DNA of 64,000 nucleotides, from positions 21,206,865-21,270,864 of the forward strand of contig OX438750.1 of NCBI GenBank assembly GCA_949316235.1. The letters are read 5' to 3'. Below, piece by piece: positions 12,728 through 23,460 of the stretch. The position numbers and the translations under genes are program-made. A model generated the notes under the pieces. It was given only the letters and a program-made list of their open reading frames with translations. It was not told the origin of the DNA and made no database searches. The first letter of the stretch is position 1, and each line of letters starts with the position of its first letter. Source of the stretch: Oegoconia quadripuncta. Taxonomy: Eukaryota > Arthropoda > Insecta > Lepidoptera > Autostichidae.

Positions 12728-12965
12728 AATAGGAGCGTCGGTGGCTCAGTGGTTAAATATGTATTGAAGATAGCGTCTACATCTGATGTTGTTAAAATTG
12801 ATAACATTGAACCAAGAGGGTGGTTGAATGTGTAATTAATATACCAGCGTCGTGGTTGCTCCAACCCGACACATGCTGAGTGGAGACCTTTTTGGATTTA
12901 ATGTATTGTAAACTTATGTATAAAATATTCTTACATCAGAAATTCAAATAAATTCTTTCTAATAA
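12728..12965 (+). repeat. tRNA-derived SINE, family 2
   Basis: GAGCGTCGGTGGCTCAGTGG at 12732-12751 contains an A-box-like TGGCTCAGTGG. The body has CCAGCGTCGTGGTTGCTCCA near 12845, and the end is AT-rich (to about 12965). A reversed copy with a much better B box is at 18468-18542. The B box here is decayed, so this is an old copy. Confidence 0.45.
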
Positions 12966-13419
12966 TAAATTCGGTTTTTCGTTATAGCCGAAAATACGCT
13001 GCTAGTTACCATCTTCTAACATGATCCTGAAGATTGTGAAATAGAGTACGTTATCCAATCCACATGTGTATGAAAAATTTCAAGTCTATCTCGCAAAAGG
13101 AAATTATTATCTATGTAAGTCTTATTATATTGAAATACTGAGAAAAGGTCGGTAGTTGGAAAGAAACTTATAAGGAATACGTAGTAAGTACTATAATATA
13201 ACAGAGGAATACTCATATTTTACGTTGGAATTCCAAAAAAAATCGTTCTCGGAAATTTAGTATGCGTTGGAATACTAAAAGTCCATCCTCTTTTTCTGTA
13301 ATACCAAAACGCGTTGGCCGTGTAAAATCGTTTGGCTCACGGCGACTGGATCTTCTTGTTTCAGTTCTTTTTTTTCCTCGTTGAAGACGTATCAGGCCCA
13401 TTATCCTGGAGGCTTCGTT
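12966..13419. other. Non-coding stretch, no gene seen
   Basis: No supportable coding region. Frames at 13016-13521 on the minus strand have no recognised motif. GC content rises toward the pocket at 13420-13500. Confidence 0.4.
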
Positions 13420-13500
13420 TTGGGCGCGGCTGGGTCTGGCGGGGCGCGGGCGGGGCTGCGCGTGCGCATAACTCGAGCGTGACGTCACGAGGGCCGGTAA
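13420..13500. promoter_or_regulatory. GC-rich promoter-like site cluster
   Basis: Within 31 bases lie TGCGCGTGCGCA (13457-13468), which matches the palindromic NRF-1/Ewg consensus; CTCGAG (13472-13477); and TGACGTCA (13480-13487), the full CRE palindrome. They sit in a GC-rich island (GGGCGCGGCTGGGTC through GGGGCGCGGGCGGGGCTG) within an AT-rich region. Such clusters often mark arthropod promoters, especially of broadly expressed or neural genes. A possible splice donor (GCCGGTAAAAA, about 13494) follows. It could serve the RhoGEF-like gene whose exon lies at 17702. That link is an inference. Confidence 0.35.
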
Positions 13501-14374
13501 AAACCATGAACCCGCAGTCAAGGTCCCCGAGACTCCTGCATTTACATGTTGTTATACGTACACGCTAATGCGTTGTGCTCATAATATGAATACCTTGATT
13601 TGCAATATTCATTTTCCATTCCCGCAAACCATGGGAACTTTTGGAATTCCACTTATATTATGGTTCAAACCATTAGGTAAATGTCTAGCCCGTTTAAACT
13701 TTAAAAGTGCTTACAACTGTACTGGCTTCCCACTTTTAACCCAATTCACGCAATGTTGGTATGAAGTCAATAAACTTCAAGCGGTAACCAAGTTCCGAGA
13801 ACATGACTTACATCCCCGTTACACATTGGGTACAGTGGAGAGGTATTTCTATTTCAACTTACGAATTATAAAATAAAATAAATTATTTATCGAGAGGAGG
13901 TTGATATTGATTAGAATTACTATCGTTAAAGGACATCGAGACAGATTTGTATCGATATATCGAAACAAATCGACATTCCCAGTATGTTGGTATCTATTTT
14001 AAAATCGAGCCAGGTATTCGATTCGATGACTGACAAGGGCGTGAAACCACCTCTTACGCAAGTTATACCTGCAGTTATAATACATACAGAGATTATGAGA
14101 CTCGTTTACATTTATCAGTTATCATATCAACAGCCCATAAAATTCTTCTAGTTGGGTACGCCTTTCCAGGTTTTCATTGCAAGAAACATAAATAAATAAA
14201 ACACGGTTAAATGCAAGTAGGACTCGTGGATCGAGGGTTCCGTACATAACACCAGTACCGGCAATCTTTTAAAGGCCGGATTCATAAAAAGTTCTTTCAG
14301 AAACGGCTGATAATTAATATTGAACACTTAGATCTGTGGCCTCATACTGCTGTAAATGCTCAAGTTAGTACTGT
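13501..14374. other. Non-coding stretch, no gene seen
   Basis: The frame at 13568-13876 is open but shows no recognisable domain. A 28-nt palindrome with one mismatch (13944-13971, GATTTGTATCGATA..TATCGAAACAAATC) lies here. Confidence 0.4.
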
Positions 14375-14989
14375 AACGCAATAAAACGGCCTTTTCCACT
14401 CACTGAGAGGTCATCAAAACCTACCTACAACCTTAAAGTTCGGCACGAAGGGAGATCTTTTGGCACAAGTGAGGGAGTAAATCCGAATCTTTCGTGAAAT
14501 TAATACGCGGAAAACTAATATTTGCAGTTCATTTTGTAAATTGTCTATATAACTATGTAGTTAGTTACATAGACAATCTATGAAAGTATACACTTACGAG
14601 TAGATTGGCATAGTGACAAAACTCCCCAAAATTTAAAATCAAAGAAGTTTGTGGGGTTAAAAAGATTATCAATGGCGATATTATATACGGAACAATAGGT
14701 TACCGTTGACAAGCCTTTTAAAATGGTTTTGAAATTAATCATTTTCATATTTATTCCTAATTGTACTCTTATCAGTATTGTGTTTTGTAAAATGTATGTT
14801 CTCCTTTTGTACAATAAAGTGTATTTGTATTGTATTGTATTGTATTATTCCTTCACTTATGCCATAAGACCTCATTCATGCAAAATTTCATGATTGTCTA
14901 TAGCTTTTGATGATCTGTCAGTGAGTGGGACTTTTAGTATGAAAATACGCTTCTAAAGGTCGTATCGTGTGGTATCGTTTTATTGCGTT
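14375..14989. repeat. Inverted-repeat-bounded segment of about 615 bp
   Basis: AACGCAATAAAACG at 14375-14388 is exactly inverted at 14976-14989. Just inside, CCACTCACTGAGAGGTCATC (14397-14416) is matched by the complement of GATGATCTGTCAGTGAGTGG (about 14908-14927). The centre includes a strong hairpin (ATTGTCTAT..ATAGACAAT, about 14540-14577). Either a non-autonomous DNA transposon or two head-to-head copies of one repeat would give this. No transposase-like frame is present, and part of the inside looks like a LINE tail (14803-14850). Confidence 0.4.
14803..14850 (+). repeat. LINE 3' tail with (TATTG)n
   Basis: GTACAATAAAGTGTATTTGT leads into a run of TATTG units ending near 14845. An AATAAA signal directly before a pentanucleotide run is characteristic of the 3' end of non-LTR elements. 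A second tail of the same kind is at 50190-50218. Confidence 0.5.
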
Positions 14990-16346
14990 CCACTACAAAC
15001 TTGAATTTTTTACAACATTATGGGGCCGCGATCTTAGTTTTCGTTATTAATTTCAAGTTGATACCTCCAGCCGTTTCTGAGAAAAACAGACGGACAAACA
15101 GACAGACGGGTAACAAAGTGATCCAATACAGATTCCGTTTTTCTAAAAAGAGGTAAGAAATGCTGAAAATTGATAGGAGCTTCGTTGTAATACGGCGCTG
15201 TTGATAAGCGCATTATGGGTCTAATTAGTTTAGGTCTAATTTTTTTGTATATCAGCTCATGATAATGTTCCTTAAGCGCTGTTTCAAGTCATCAAAAAGC
15301 ATGAAGCCATAAAGGTTTTGTCAGCAGTGGCGTGCCTAGGGTTTCGGAGTAGGGCAAGTCCGAGTTACGTTTGATTAATGATTAGTGGTTTTTACTGAGT
15401 TAATGAAGTTAAATACAAATTGTTGTATCTTTCTGATCAATCTGTAGGGTCATATGCAATTGCTGTACTGTTTAAAGATCAATAAAGTTTGAAGTTGATG
15501 TTCCTGATCGAGTATTTCATTATGGCAAAGGCATGCCGAGCTTTTGGGCTTATATCAAGGTACCACCACTGTTGTCAGGTACAATTTTTGATACAAATGC
15601 ATAACTAACTATACTTATATTTGGTATATCACAAGTTGTTTAGAATTAAATGCGTTTGATATTTAATTTCCAATTCTGAAATTATTGTAAAGTTTAGAAT
15701 AGGACTTGTATATTTTTCGATGTATTAGTGATCAGTTGATCTAGTTCTTGCCCGATAACCACACTATTTTATAATACCGTACGTAACTTTGTCAATTCTT
15801 TGATTTCTTAGTAGCGAATGACTCGATAGGTTCTTCGAAACATTTCACAAGCTGAAAGAATACCTGTTACGCGTGACTAAGCAATATGAAAGTAGAAACA
15901 AGATTTTATGTCCTTGTGATACCTACAGAAGACTTATTGCGTTATATTAATAATAATGGTAACTGTGATTAATAGACTGGAAGTAAAGTTATTTATAATT
16001 ACAAAATCACTAATCGTTCGTGGTCATTCATTATTCCATGTTCTATTTTGCTTATTTTTATCAAGACTTGACGCGCCAAAAATTGGCGAAACAACCTACT
16101 TCAGACCTCAGCAACAAACATTATGTCGTCAAAGTATACAAAACTAATTCCATACTATTTGGGTCTGTCTCCGGAGTGCAACATCAGCTCTTGACCAATA
16201 ATCTAAACCTTATAAGAGACCACTGCCAGTAAACCCTATCAAACAAAAAATAATCATCAATATCGACTAAAAAAATACATACAGACAACCTCCTATAAGA
16301 ACACCGGTTAAAAATAATGAAATTGAAGGATTCGCTTCGATATTTT
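14990..16346. other. Non-coding stretch with repeat debris
   Basis: CAGCCGTTTCTGAGAAAAAC followed by GACGGACAAACAGACAGACG (about 15068-15108) is text common in dispersed insect repeats; related CAGACAGACAAAC text recurs near 48370. No gene is supported. The frames at 15956-16399 overlap on both strands without motifs. Confidence 0.4.
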
Positions 16347-16450
16347 CGTTTATTGCCCGTGGTCCGATCGCCGAGTTCTACTGGTCGATCCATGGGCAAT
16401 TGTTTTTGCCCGTAGTCCTATCGATAGTACTAAGGGCAACTTCGTTTACC
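16347..16450. repeat. TTGCCC/GGGCAA hairpin array, short copy
   Basis: The first 64 bases (16347-16410) are identical to 23499-23562. Two successive hairpins begin TTGCCC and end GGGCAA: 16353-16399 (47 nt) and 16406-16439 (34 nt). CGTTTA occurs at both ends (16347-16352 and 16443-16448). After the array, ACCCATAGTTCTATTAA looks like a further decayed module. Compared with the copy at 23461-23644 this one lacks a single 40-nt unit. I do not recognise the family. Confidence 0.55.
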
Positions 16451-17701
16451 CATAGTTCTATTAAAGTATTAGTTAGTTGTTTAGTTTATTACTAAAGTGT
16501 ACATAAAACAGGAACTTTCTGTCGATTGTACAGTCGGAAACGAATAATCTACAGGCCCTATTTACAAATTAAAGCGATGCCATATGGGAAAATGCGCTAC
16601 GTATAAATTTATTTTAAATAAAACCACGCGGTTATTGCAACAACTGACTAGTATTCTTCTAGCCCGAACTACTTGCTTTTTTTTGTAGATTAGGGCGACT
16701 ATAGTTTTTCCCCTGCCAATTGTAGACTTATAGCAAACGAACTCATATCTGAGCAACGCGTTATTCAACAAATAAAAAAGACAGTTAATGAGCTTGTGGG
16801 TTCTTTGTGCTGTTTCTTTCTCCCACAGGCGATTTTCCCTTTATGAAGTGCTAATAACAATAGACTAGCGGAGTAATACGATCTATCAGCTTGAAATTTC
16901 CCATAATTTGACTTTTAGCAAATGATATCATATTATGATATTTTTTTTTTAACCTGTCATATTTTTCCGTAATTTTTCCCCTACGTAATAAGAAACCATT
17001 AAAAATACCCGAGGGTAGCGACCCCGGGAGGTTGCCATCAGATATTATAATCTGTTCAAAAACCTGTTCCGAAAAATCCCCAGTAATATCTGTTACATAA
17101 TTATAGATTAGTTAATAAGAACCTAAAATAAATGAATAGCAATATTATTTGTAGCGTTAATAATGTAAAATTTTAAATAAGCAAGCAAGGACATAGACCG
17201 CTCGGCGATATTCAGTCTAACTATACAATATAATATAATTGTAACCTAAAACTTATTGAAAAGAGCAACCCTTGAGTTTCTTGCTCGTTCTTCTCTGGGG
17301 AGGCTGCTCTGTGAAAGAGCAATAATGTCAATAATTTTAATATTAACAAAAGAACGTGATGTTTTCATGTGATAATTTTATCCTACGAAATAAATCCTTT
17401 TTTGATTTTGATAAATGTTATAATTTTATAGTGAGGAGTCGCTAGGCCTTTTAACTACTCCATTTTTAGGCTTTTTATGGGTCGCTACTGAAAACGTCGA
17501 CAAACGATGATATGGTAAAAGAGTTAGTAGATTAGATTTGTATCCAATCACTTAAATAGATACCCCAATAGGTTTTGAACCTGTAACAAACCGCTTTGGT
17601 TTCGAAGGCGGAGCCGTCAGCAAAGTCTATACAATGTTGTTTATGATGAAATCTCTTCACTGTTATTATTTATTCTAACTGTTCTATTATGTTCTTTACA
17701 G
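16451..17701. other. Non-coding, upstream intron of RhoGEF-like gene
   Basis: Probably intron left of the exon at 17702. A decayed tRNA-like fragment (CAATAGGTTTTGAACCTGTA, about 17567-17586) suggests an old SINE on the minus strand. The last 40 bases have a branch-like TTCTAAC and a T-rich tract ending TTCTTTACAG. No upstream coding exon was found. Confidence 0.45.
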
Positions 17702-18026
17702 GTAACTGTATGGGGACACGCGACAGTCGCGGAAGTAGTCTGCGAGCCACTCCAAGAAGCAGGAGCAGTCGTTGCGGGGCTACCAACAGGTCCACTGTCC
17801 GCTCCGCAAGTAGTTCCACTCGGCGGCCCGCTTCCGCTACCCACCACGCTCATTGCTCCACCTTCACCACCAGCAGCGCTACTCTTTCTTGGAGGTTCCA
17901 AAGCGCCAGTTGACCCGCGGGCCCAAGCATCAGCCTTAGAAGGCGAAGTGATTATTGTGGAGTACCAGCCTCAGCCGTGGGATGGAAAGGATTTGGAGAC
18001 GTTCATAGCATGGGAAAAAATTTATG
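17702..18026 (+). CDS. RhoGEF-like gene, internal exon (N-terminal side of DH domain)
   Basis: Open in one frame for 108 codons plus one base, between a good acceptor (TTCTTTACAG, ending 17701) and a donor (ATG|GTTAGT at 18027). The peptide starts VTVWGHATVAEVV, passes through a Pro/Leu/Ala-rich stretch (PLSAPQVVPLGGPLPLP), and ends with GEVIIVEYQPQPWDGKD and ETFIAWEKIY. The last base joins with CT at 19987 to make an Ala codon, keeping the frame open across the intron. WEKIY plus the following residues resembles helix 1 of a DH domain. DH domains exchange GDP for GTP on Rho-family GTPases at membranes and the cytoskeleton. Upstream exons are not visible, so the protein is partial. The exon boundaries are read from the sequence; the family is an inference strengthened by the next exon. 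Confidence 0.6.
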
Positions 18027-18228
18027 GTTAGTTTCCTTTTTGCAATTACTCGTGTATGTCTACAGTTTTCTTAACTAATTACATGATTGCGATCGTATAA
18101 TTGTAGCAGCTCCCTACCTATTAACCAGCTCTGTTATTTGTATTTTAATAACAGTATTATGTGGATGATAATTCACTTGCCAGTATATCATTTTCTAATG
18201 CGTACCTAAACTCTTTCAAACTCTTTTT

Positions 18229-18432
18229 GTTTTTTTTTTTATTCACGACGGGTTCGTACTTGACCTCAATCACACCTGATGTTAAAGTGAAGATGACGTC
18301 GAGGTGGAAGCGTACTGATCCGGAAACCCCAACACAACAATGCTATTAACATTGCTGCTTGGCGGCAGATTTAGATAAGATGGTGGTAGCTAGCCAGGCG
18401 GACAATTAAAATGCCCTATACCACCAACTTTG
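18229..18432 (-). repeat. Poly(A)-tailed SINE/LINE-tail repeat, copy 1
   Basis: On the plus strand a T-run (18231-18240) is followed by CACGACGGGTTCGTACTTGA, CCTCAATCACACCTGATGTT, GGCGGCAGATTTAGATAAGA and GGTGGTAGCTAGCCAGGCGG. Blocks in the same order recur at 24250-24478 and 29371-29622. Read on the minus strand the element ends in poly(A), as a retroposed sequence would. It lies in the intron of the RhoGEF-like gene, antisense to it. About 50 bases are deleted relative to the copy at 29371. Confidence 0.6.
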
Positions 18433-18467
18433 GCTGGTTTGCCGAGTTTGCCGAGTACTTAAACATG

Positions 18468-18542
18468 TACCCCGCTAGGGATCGAACCCGCGACCTCCGA
18501 ATCGTAAACTCAATGTTGTTTACATTGAGCCACGGAGGCGGT
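18468..18542 (-). repeat. tRNA-derived SINE head, reversed
   Basis: The minus strand reads CCGCCTCCGTGGCTCAATGT (A-box-like TGGCTCAATG) and later GGTCGCGGGTTCGATCCCTA (B box GGTTCGATCCC), so both polymerase III boxes are recognisable. Spacing and sequence are tRNA-like, but there is no complete cloverleaf, so I treat it as a SINE head rather than a tRNA gene. It directly follows the repeat at 18229-18432. Confidence 0.6.
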
Positions 18543-19986
18543 TAAAGGTTAACAATAAATATCTATGCTGTGGATGGATTTGAATAATATCTGCTCATTA
18601 TTGATTAATAATAGAATAGCTAGGAACGTTTGGATTCGCCCAGATTCTGCAGGGATAGTGGTTCTCTATATGTCTTCTCAGGTTGTCTTTGTGAGTGGAC
18701 GTACTACGCTGCGCTTGCCTTTGACTCATATGATGATGATGATTTTAGCAGAGTTAGCTTTTCGGAATAGTACCATGCATCATTACAGTTCCATAATTAA
18801 ACACTACTACCATAATTTAACATCATCGTAATTTATATAGTTGATTGATGGGTTGAAATTTATCAATTTCATATTTATATTTAAAAAATCAATGAACTGT
18901 ATTTAATACTTATACGTATTTCGTTGAAACATTCCCATACAAGAAAAATTTTGTGTCTAAATTTTTTCGAGAATTGTCAGAGTTCATAAAATAAAAGCTG
19001 AATTGGAATCTGCAGTAATAGAAGCCCCAAGCTAGTTTGTTTGTAAACGCTTTATTGTACAAAAAGGCAATACATTAATTATTAATTAGGCTAGTATATG
19101 GGTACACCGTACGTTAATTTGTTGTTAATACTCACGAATAAAATGCAAACGGAGCTGTGTGCTCAGTATTCCGAGCACACAAAACGAAGTTAGTAGAAAG
19201 CGTTTGGCAATAACGAGTGTGCACCGTGCATACATACGTACGCCATTGTCCAGTAATCTTTCGCAGAATTCCCTTGTATGCGCTAGGCCAGCACCCGCCA
19301 CACCGTGACCATCATATTGATATTATATTCAAATTTAACCGTGATAAATATGTATATTTTATATGTATATGCGAGGTTTCTATGACAAGGAAGTAAATAG
19401 AATAAGAGTGCTGAATTCCACATATTAGATACCATTATATTGATGCTGGTTATATCGTAAAGAACAAATGTGAAAGCAAGTGATAAATTTGCTGGCCTTA
19501 TATTATATCTGATCTACCATATTATAGTATTCAAATTCATTGTGGACATAAATTCAATAGATTTTAAACCTATCGTGAGCCACCTTGCAATCAACAAAAA
19601 GATGAAAGATACTTTTCAATTTGCCTAATGCATCGCAACGCCATCGCCATCGCACCTACTCATGTAACATGCAAGTCAGATTGTCGATAAGACAATACGT
19701 ATATGAGAAGCTATACATTGTGTAACAGAGATATAAATCGCTTATTTGATTAGCATTAGCTAAACGTTTCTTAATACACACCTTACGAATAACTCCTTGA
19801 ACTAAAAGGTCTGGGTCGTTTTCTTTGATTCTGGTGAACTTTAAGCAAGGTGAATCTGGAGTGTAGTTATTGACCTCAACCGCATACACATTAATTATTC
19901 AATTGCAAAAGATTTTTCCTATATCGATTTGTAATAAGAAACTAGAAACAGTTTATTTGTGACATGTACTTTCACTTTCATTGCAG
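18543..19986. other. Intron of RhoGEF-like gene
   Basis: Together with 18027-18542 this forms the intron between the two exons (donor GTTAGT at 18027, acceptor CATTGCAG ending 19986). The frame at 18565-18831 has no recognisable motif. The region is AT-rich with no other defined feature. Confidence 0.5.
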
Positions 19987-21227
19987 CTGCGACATTGTTC
20001 TCAGCGGTGGAGCTGTATGGCAAGCCCTTGCTGCGCGCCGCCGTTATCACGAAAGAGGAATATCACATGCTTTTCTACTATTTAGAGTCTGTTTCTGAAG
20101 CTAGCGAAGCTCTTACTGAACGAATGAGAAAGTACCTGGATTCTGGTCTACTGATTGATGAAGGCAAGAAAGAAGACAGTATATCTAGCGGCGAAGACGA
20201 ATCGAAGAGTATTTTAACAGAGTTAATACAAGAAGGAGTTCTGTCTCATCGCGATGTCGACGCTTCATCGGAACTCACGAGCTCCGAATACAATGACCAG
20301 CCAGCCAACAGCCGTAAGATGGACGATAATGATAATGCATCGAGTATTTCCTCAGTGAGTACCAGTCTTCGTAAAGTGATTGTCGACATCCCTATAGATT
20401 GCAATGAATCAGTCGCCGAGAGTTCTATTCTTGACACCGGCGATAATGTAACTACCGTAACTATTAGAAGCGGAGCGAAATGTTGCACCGACCACAGAAT
20501 ATCCGCAGACGCCGAGGACAATGTTTGGACCAATGTCAAATGGGACTTCCTCAACCCAGCTGATTTTGGATACGATATAGTACGAAGTGTAAAACGTAGT
20601 CGCTCTGAATCCGCAATCACTCCGGTTGTGACTCGCAAAAATGAAGATATTTACGAAACGTTACGTGATGTGGAAGGAGAGTCTTGTGGAAGCATTACAC
20701 CATACGAATCCATAGAAGATTTGTATGACTGTATAAAGAACGCTCACTATACAAGCGCTGCAGCTGAAGAATCTTCACCGTCAACTGAGAGCCAGTCGGA
20801 ACCACAATACCCTGACTATTATGAAAAAGCTAGTACTACTCGCCAAAGTTCTGCTAGTAGTGATAAAAGCGAAGTCTCTTCCGCGTTTCCATTTTCGAAA
20901 TGTGGATCGAGCGATTCAACGAGTGCGTTCGCGTCATGCGAGTCGACGAGTGGCATCAGTACATTTATTTCGAAAAGTATTCCGGAGTCATTGAAAAGCC
21001 GGGAGTTGCCGCTCCCACCGGAGGGGGATGTGAGCGAAAGCGCAATACTACTGAAGCAGCTGTTTATGGGCGAGCTCATGGACGCATATGGAGAGTTCTT
21101 GTCAGCGTATCCCTATGCTCGTGCACTGCTGCGACGGAAGGCGCGGCGGGACGAGCACTTCACAGCTTTGTCAGACATCAGAAGAGGTGCTGCCAAGTAC
21201 ACCATCAATGACTACATCGAATTACCG
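19987..21227 (+). CDS. RhoGEF-like gene, long exon with DH domain split by an insert
   Basis: The exon follows CATTGCAG and ends ELP before the donor GTAAGT at 21228 (phase 0). Its first about 55 residues (ATLFSAVELYGKPLL, then ITKEEYHMLFYYLESV, then SEALTERMRKYL) fit the first conserved region of DH domains. The last about 65 residues (LLKQLFMGELMDAYGEF, YPYARALLRRKARRDEHF, YTINDYIELP) fit the later helices up to the point where VQRI normally follows. Between them (about 20154-21032) lie roughly 290 residues rich in Ser, Asp and Glu without globular character (e.g. SSGEDESKS, SSASSDKSEVSS). The long exon carries no internal stop. The completing exon was not found in the window. DH assignment is by pattern, not by search. 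Alternative: an unrelated helical protein, which I think is less likely. Confidence 0.65.
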
Positions 21228-22340
21228 GTAAGTCTTTAAACATCATCCGCACCTATCTGTACCACAACCATTTTGCATTTGCGTTGTGACATTTTTCCAT
21301 ATTTCACAAGTATAGTACATCTTCATGCAGTTGACCCCAGCACGGCTCTAGGAGCGGCTTTCTATGTCGAGACGTGTCAAATGTGGTCATTACATTTAAT
21401 CGACGATGGGAAAGAGAACAATGCACGACGAGCATTGCTCGAGGATTGATTTAGATTGAGCGCCGTTTTAATCGCGGCCGCGCGCGACAATGATCGCCGC
21501 GACATGCGCTCGCGTTGCTATTCAATGCTAATGGGCCGGAAGAGTGCACGTGCAACTCTCTCTCGCGATGATTACAGGCATTGTTTCCTTCAATACTGCC
21601 GCCGATGTTTCAGGTTTCAACGCCGCCTCTAGCTACAGTAAACATTTTTATGATGTTACTTGAGGAGGTTTTCCGTAAAACAATATCTATCAAGAATATA
21701 TGTAGTTAAGACAGTTATAGTAGTGAATCAATACGCAGATAAATATGACGATTATCGGGCCTCAATCAATAGATAGAATTCAGTTATCATCGCAAATATA
21801 AAGTAATATTTCTCGCGTGATAATTAATCAATCAATCAAATACATTTTAATGCACAATTTACAAAAGCTACATAACATAACAGTCAAATATGGCTATAGT
21901 GGGACTTCAAACAAAGGATAGAATTCAATTATCATCGCATAATTAAATATGGAATCCAAATGGTTTAACCTTAAACATTTATGATTTCAGGCAATTGACA
22001 TAAAATTATTTTTGCCTATAAATGGCCTGAATAATTTAAAGTTGGAGCAACTTATTGATAGGGGTGCATATCGCATATGCCACCAACACGGCAATGTCAT
22101 ATTGCATTAACCTAATTATGTGATTGAAAAGTGCAAGCACCCCTAGAATATAATAAGTTCATGAAATCACGCTGTAAAGCTGAATATGTTAGGCTTTATT
22201 TAAACATTTTTGTAGTACTACTTATATGCATATATCAAATGTATTCGTGATTCTGATTCTATCGACGAGACTAAGCGCATTCAATGATACGTTGTAAAAA
22301 TTAGATATGGTTAACAACATTTTTAATATACATCGGTATG
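21228..22340. other. Intron downstream of RhoGEF-like exon
   Basis: Starts at the GTAAGT donor. A CpG-rich pocket (about 21460-21520, including GCGGCCGCGCGCGACA) follows, then two diverged direct copies of a 65-70 base block (21743-21810 and 21886-21955) sharing GATAGAATTCARTTATCATC. No coding exon is apparent. Confidence 0.45.
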
Positions 22341-23215
22341 GTTTTTAATATGTATTAATAGGAATGCAAGATAGGTGAGATTCGTTCTAACAGGGAGTCA
22401 ATGGTGGAGGGTACGAATTCGACATTAAAGGCAGTGTCCGACTGGGGCGACGCCAATCTTGTCGAGTTCAATTCTTCTAAAACACAGGCGTGTCTATTTT
22501 CACTAGCAAACGGAGTCCTTTCCACCTCACTCCGACTTTCCGGGATGTATCCATTCCAATCTCTGACCATCTCAACCTCTTGGGTTTGGAGTTAACCTCG
22601 AGTCTGAATTTTGGGCGCTCCATCGAATCGAAAGCGAAACTAGCAGCCAAGAAGCTTGGAATTCTCTCTAAGGTCAGGCGGTATTTCACACCAAAGCAGC
22701 TGCTGGAGCTTTACCAAGCTCAGATCCGCTCGTGCATGGAATACTGCTGTCACCTCTGGGACGGATCAGCCAAGTACCAACTGGCTGCACTCGATTCTGT
22801 GGAACGACGCGCCATAAAACTCATAGGCGATGACTCAACGGTCACCGGCAAATTGCAAAGCCTTGAACACCGCCGTAGGGTCGCTTGCCTTTCAGTGTTT
22901 TACAGGATACATTTCGGGGAGTGTGCGATGGAATTGCATGATCTTATTCCACCGTCCCCTTTTCATCTTCGGACAACCAGGCGCGGGGGGGGGGGGGTTT
23001 CCATCCATATGTTGTCAACATACCGAACATCCGCACTAAGCTCTTTGCTTCGTCATTTATAATGCGGACTGCTAAGGTATGGAACTAACTGCCCGCGTCG
23101 GTTTTTCCCGACACTTACAACCTTGGGATCTTCAAGTCTAGAGTGAATAGGCATTTACTGGGTGCGCGTGATACATTTTCGGCTACATCGTCACTTTCCA
23201 TCAGGTGAGATTGTG
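22341..23215 (+). pseudogene. CR1/Jockey-type LINE fragment, C-terminal part of ORF2
   Basis: Frameshifted remains of the C-terminal part of a non-LTR reverse transcriptase. The first frame (to about 22495) gives NRESMVEGTNSTLKAVSDWG and LVEFNSSKTQACLFS. The second (about 22505-22985) gives KRSPFHLTPTFRDVSI, LNLLGLELTSSLNFGRSI, LELYQAQIRSCMEYCCHLWD and LDSVERRAIKLIGD. A further frame after the G-run at 22985-22997 gives FIMRTAKVWN, a stop, then LPASVFPDTYNLGIFKSRVN. This is the usual text after the catalytic palm; the palm itself and the endonuclease are missing, so it is a 5'-truncated dead copy. It lies in the same orientation as the RhoGEF-like gene. Confidence 0.8.
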
Positions 23216-23460
23216 GCCAAACGCGAAACCAGTTTTTTTAATAAAGGAATAATAAAGGAGGTAGAATTAACGAGTCGTTATTGTTTTACAACTTTGTACA
23301 GAATCATTATCTGAATACATTTCAACTATTTTTAATGTGTTATATTTGTTATACTATTAAAATCATAACCCTTGTGATCGTTCGCCCTTATCCTTCCCCA
23401 AGTCACCACACACCAATAAAATTGTATTTCTATTTTTCCTTTAGGAACTTTTATAATAGT

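Noticed and set aside
18468..18542. A functional tRNA gene
   Set aside because: Both polymerase III boxes are present, but I could not fold a complete cloverleaf with an acceptor stem. A SINE head explains it better.
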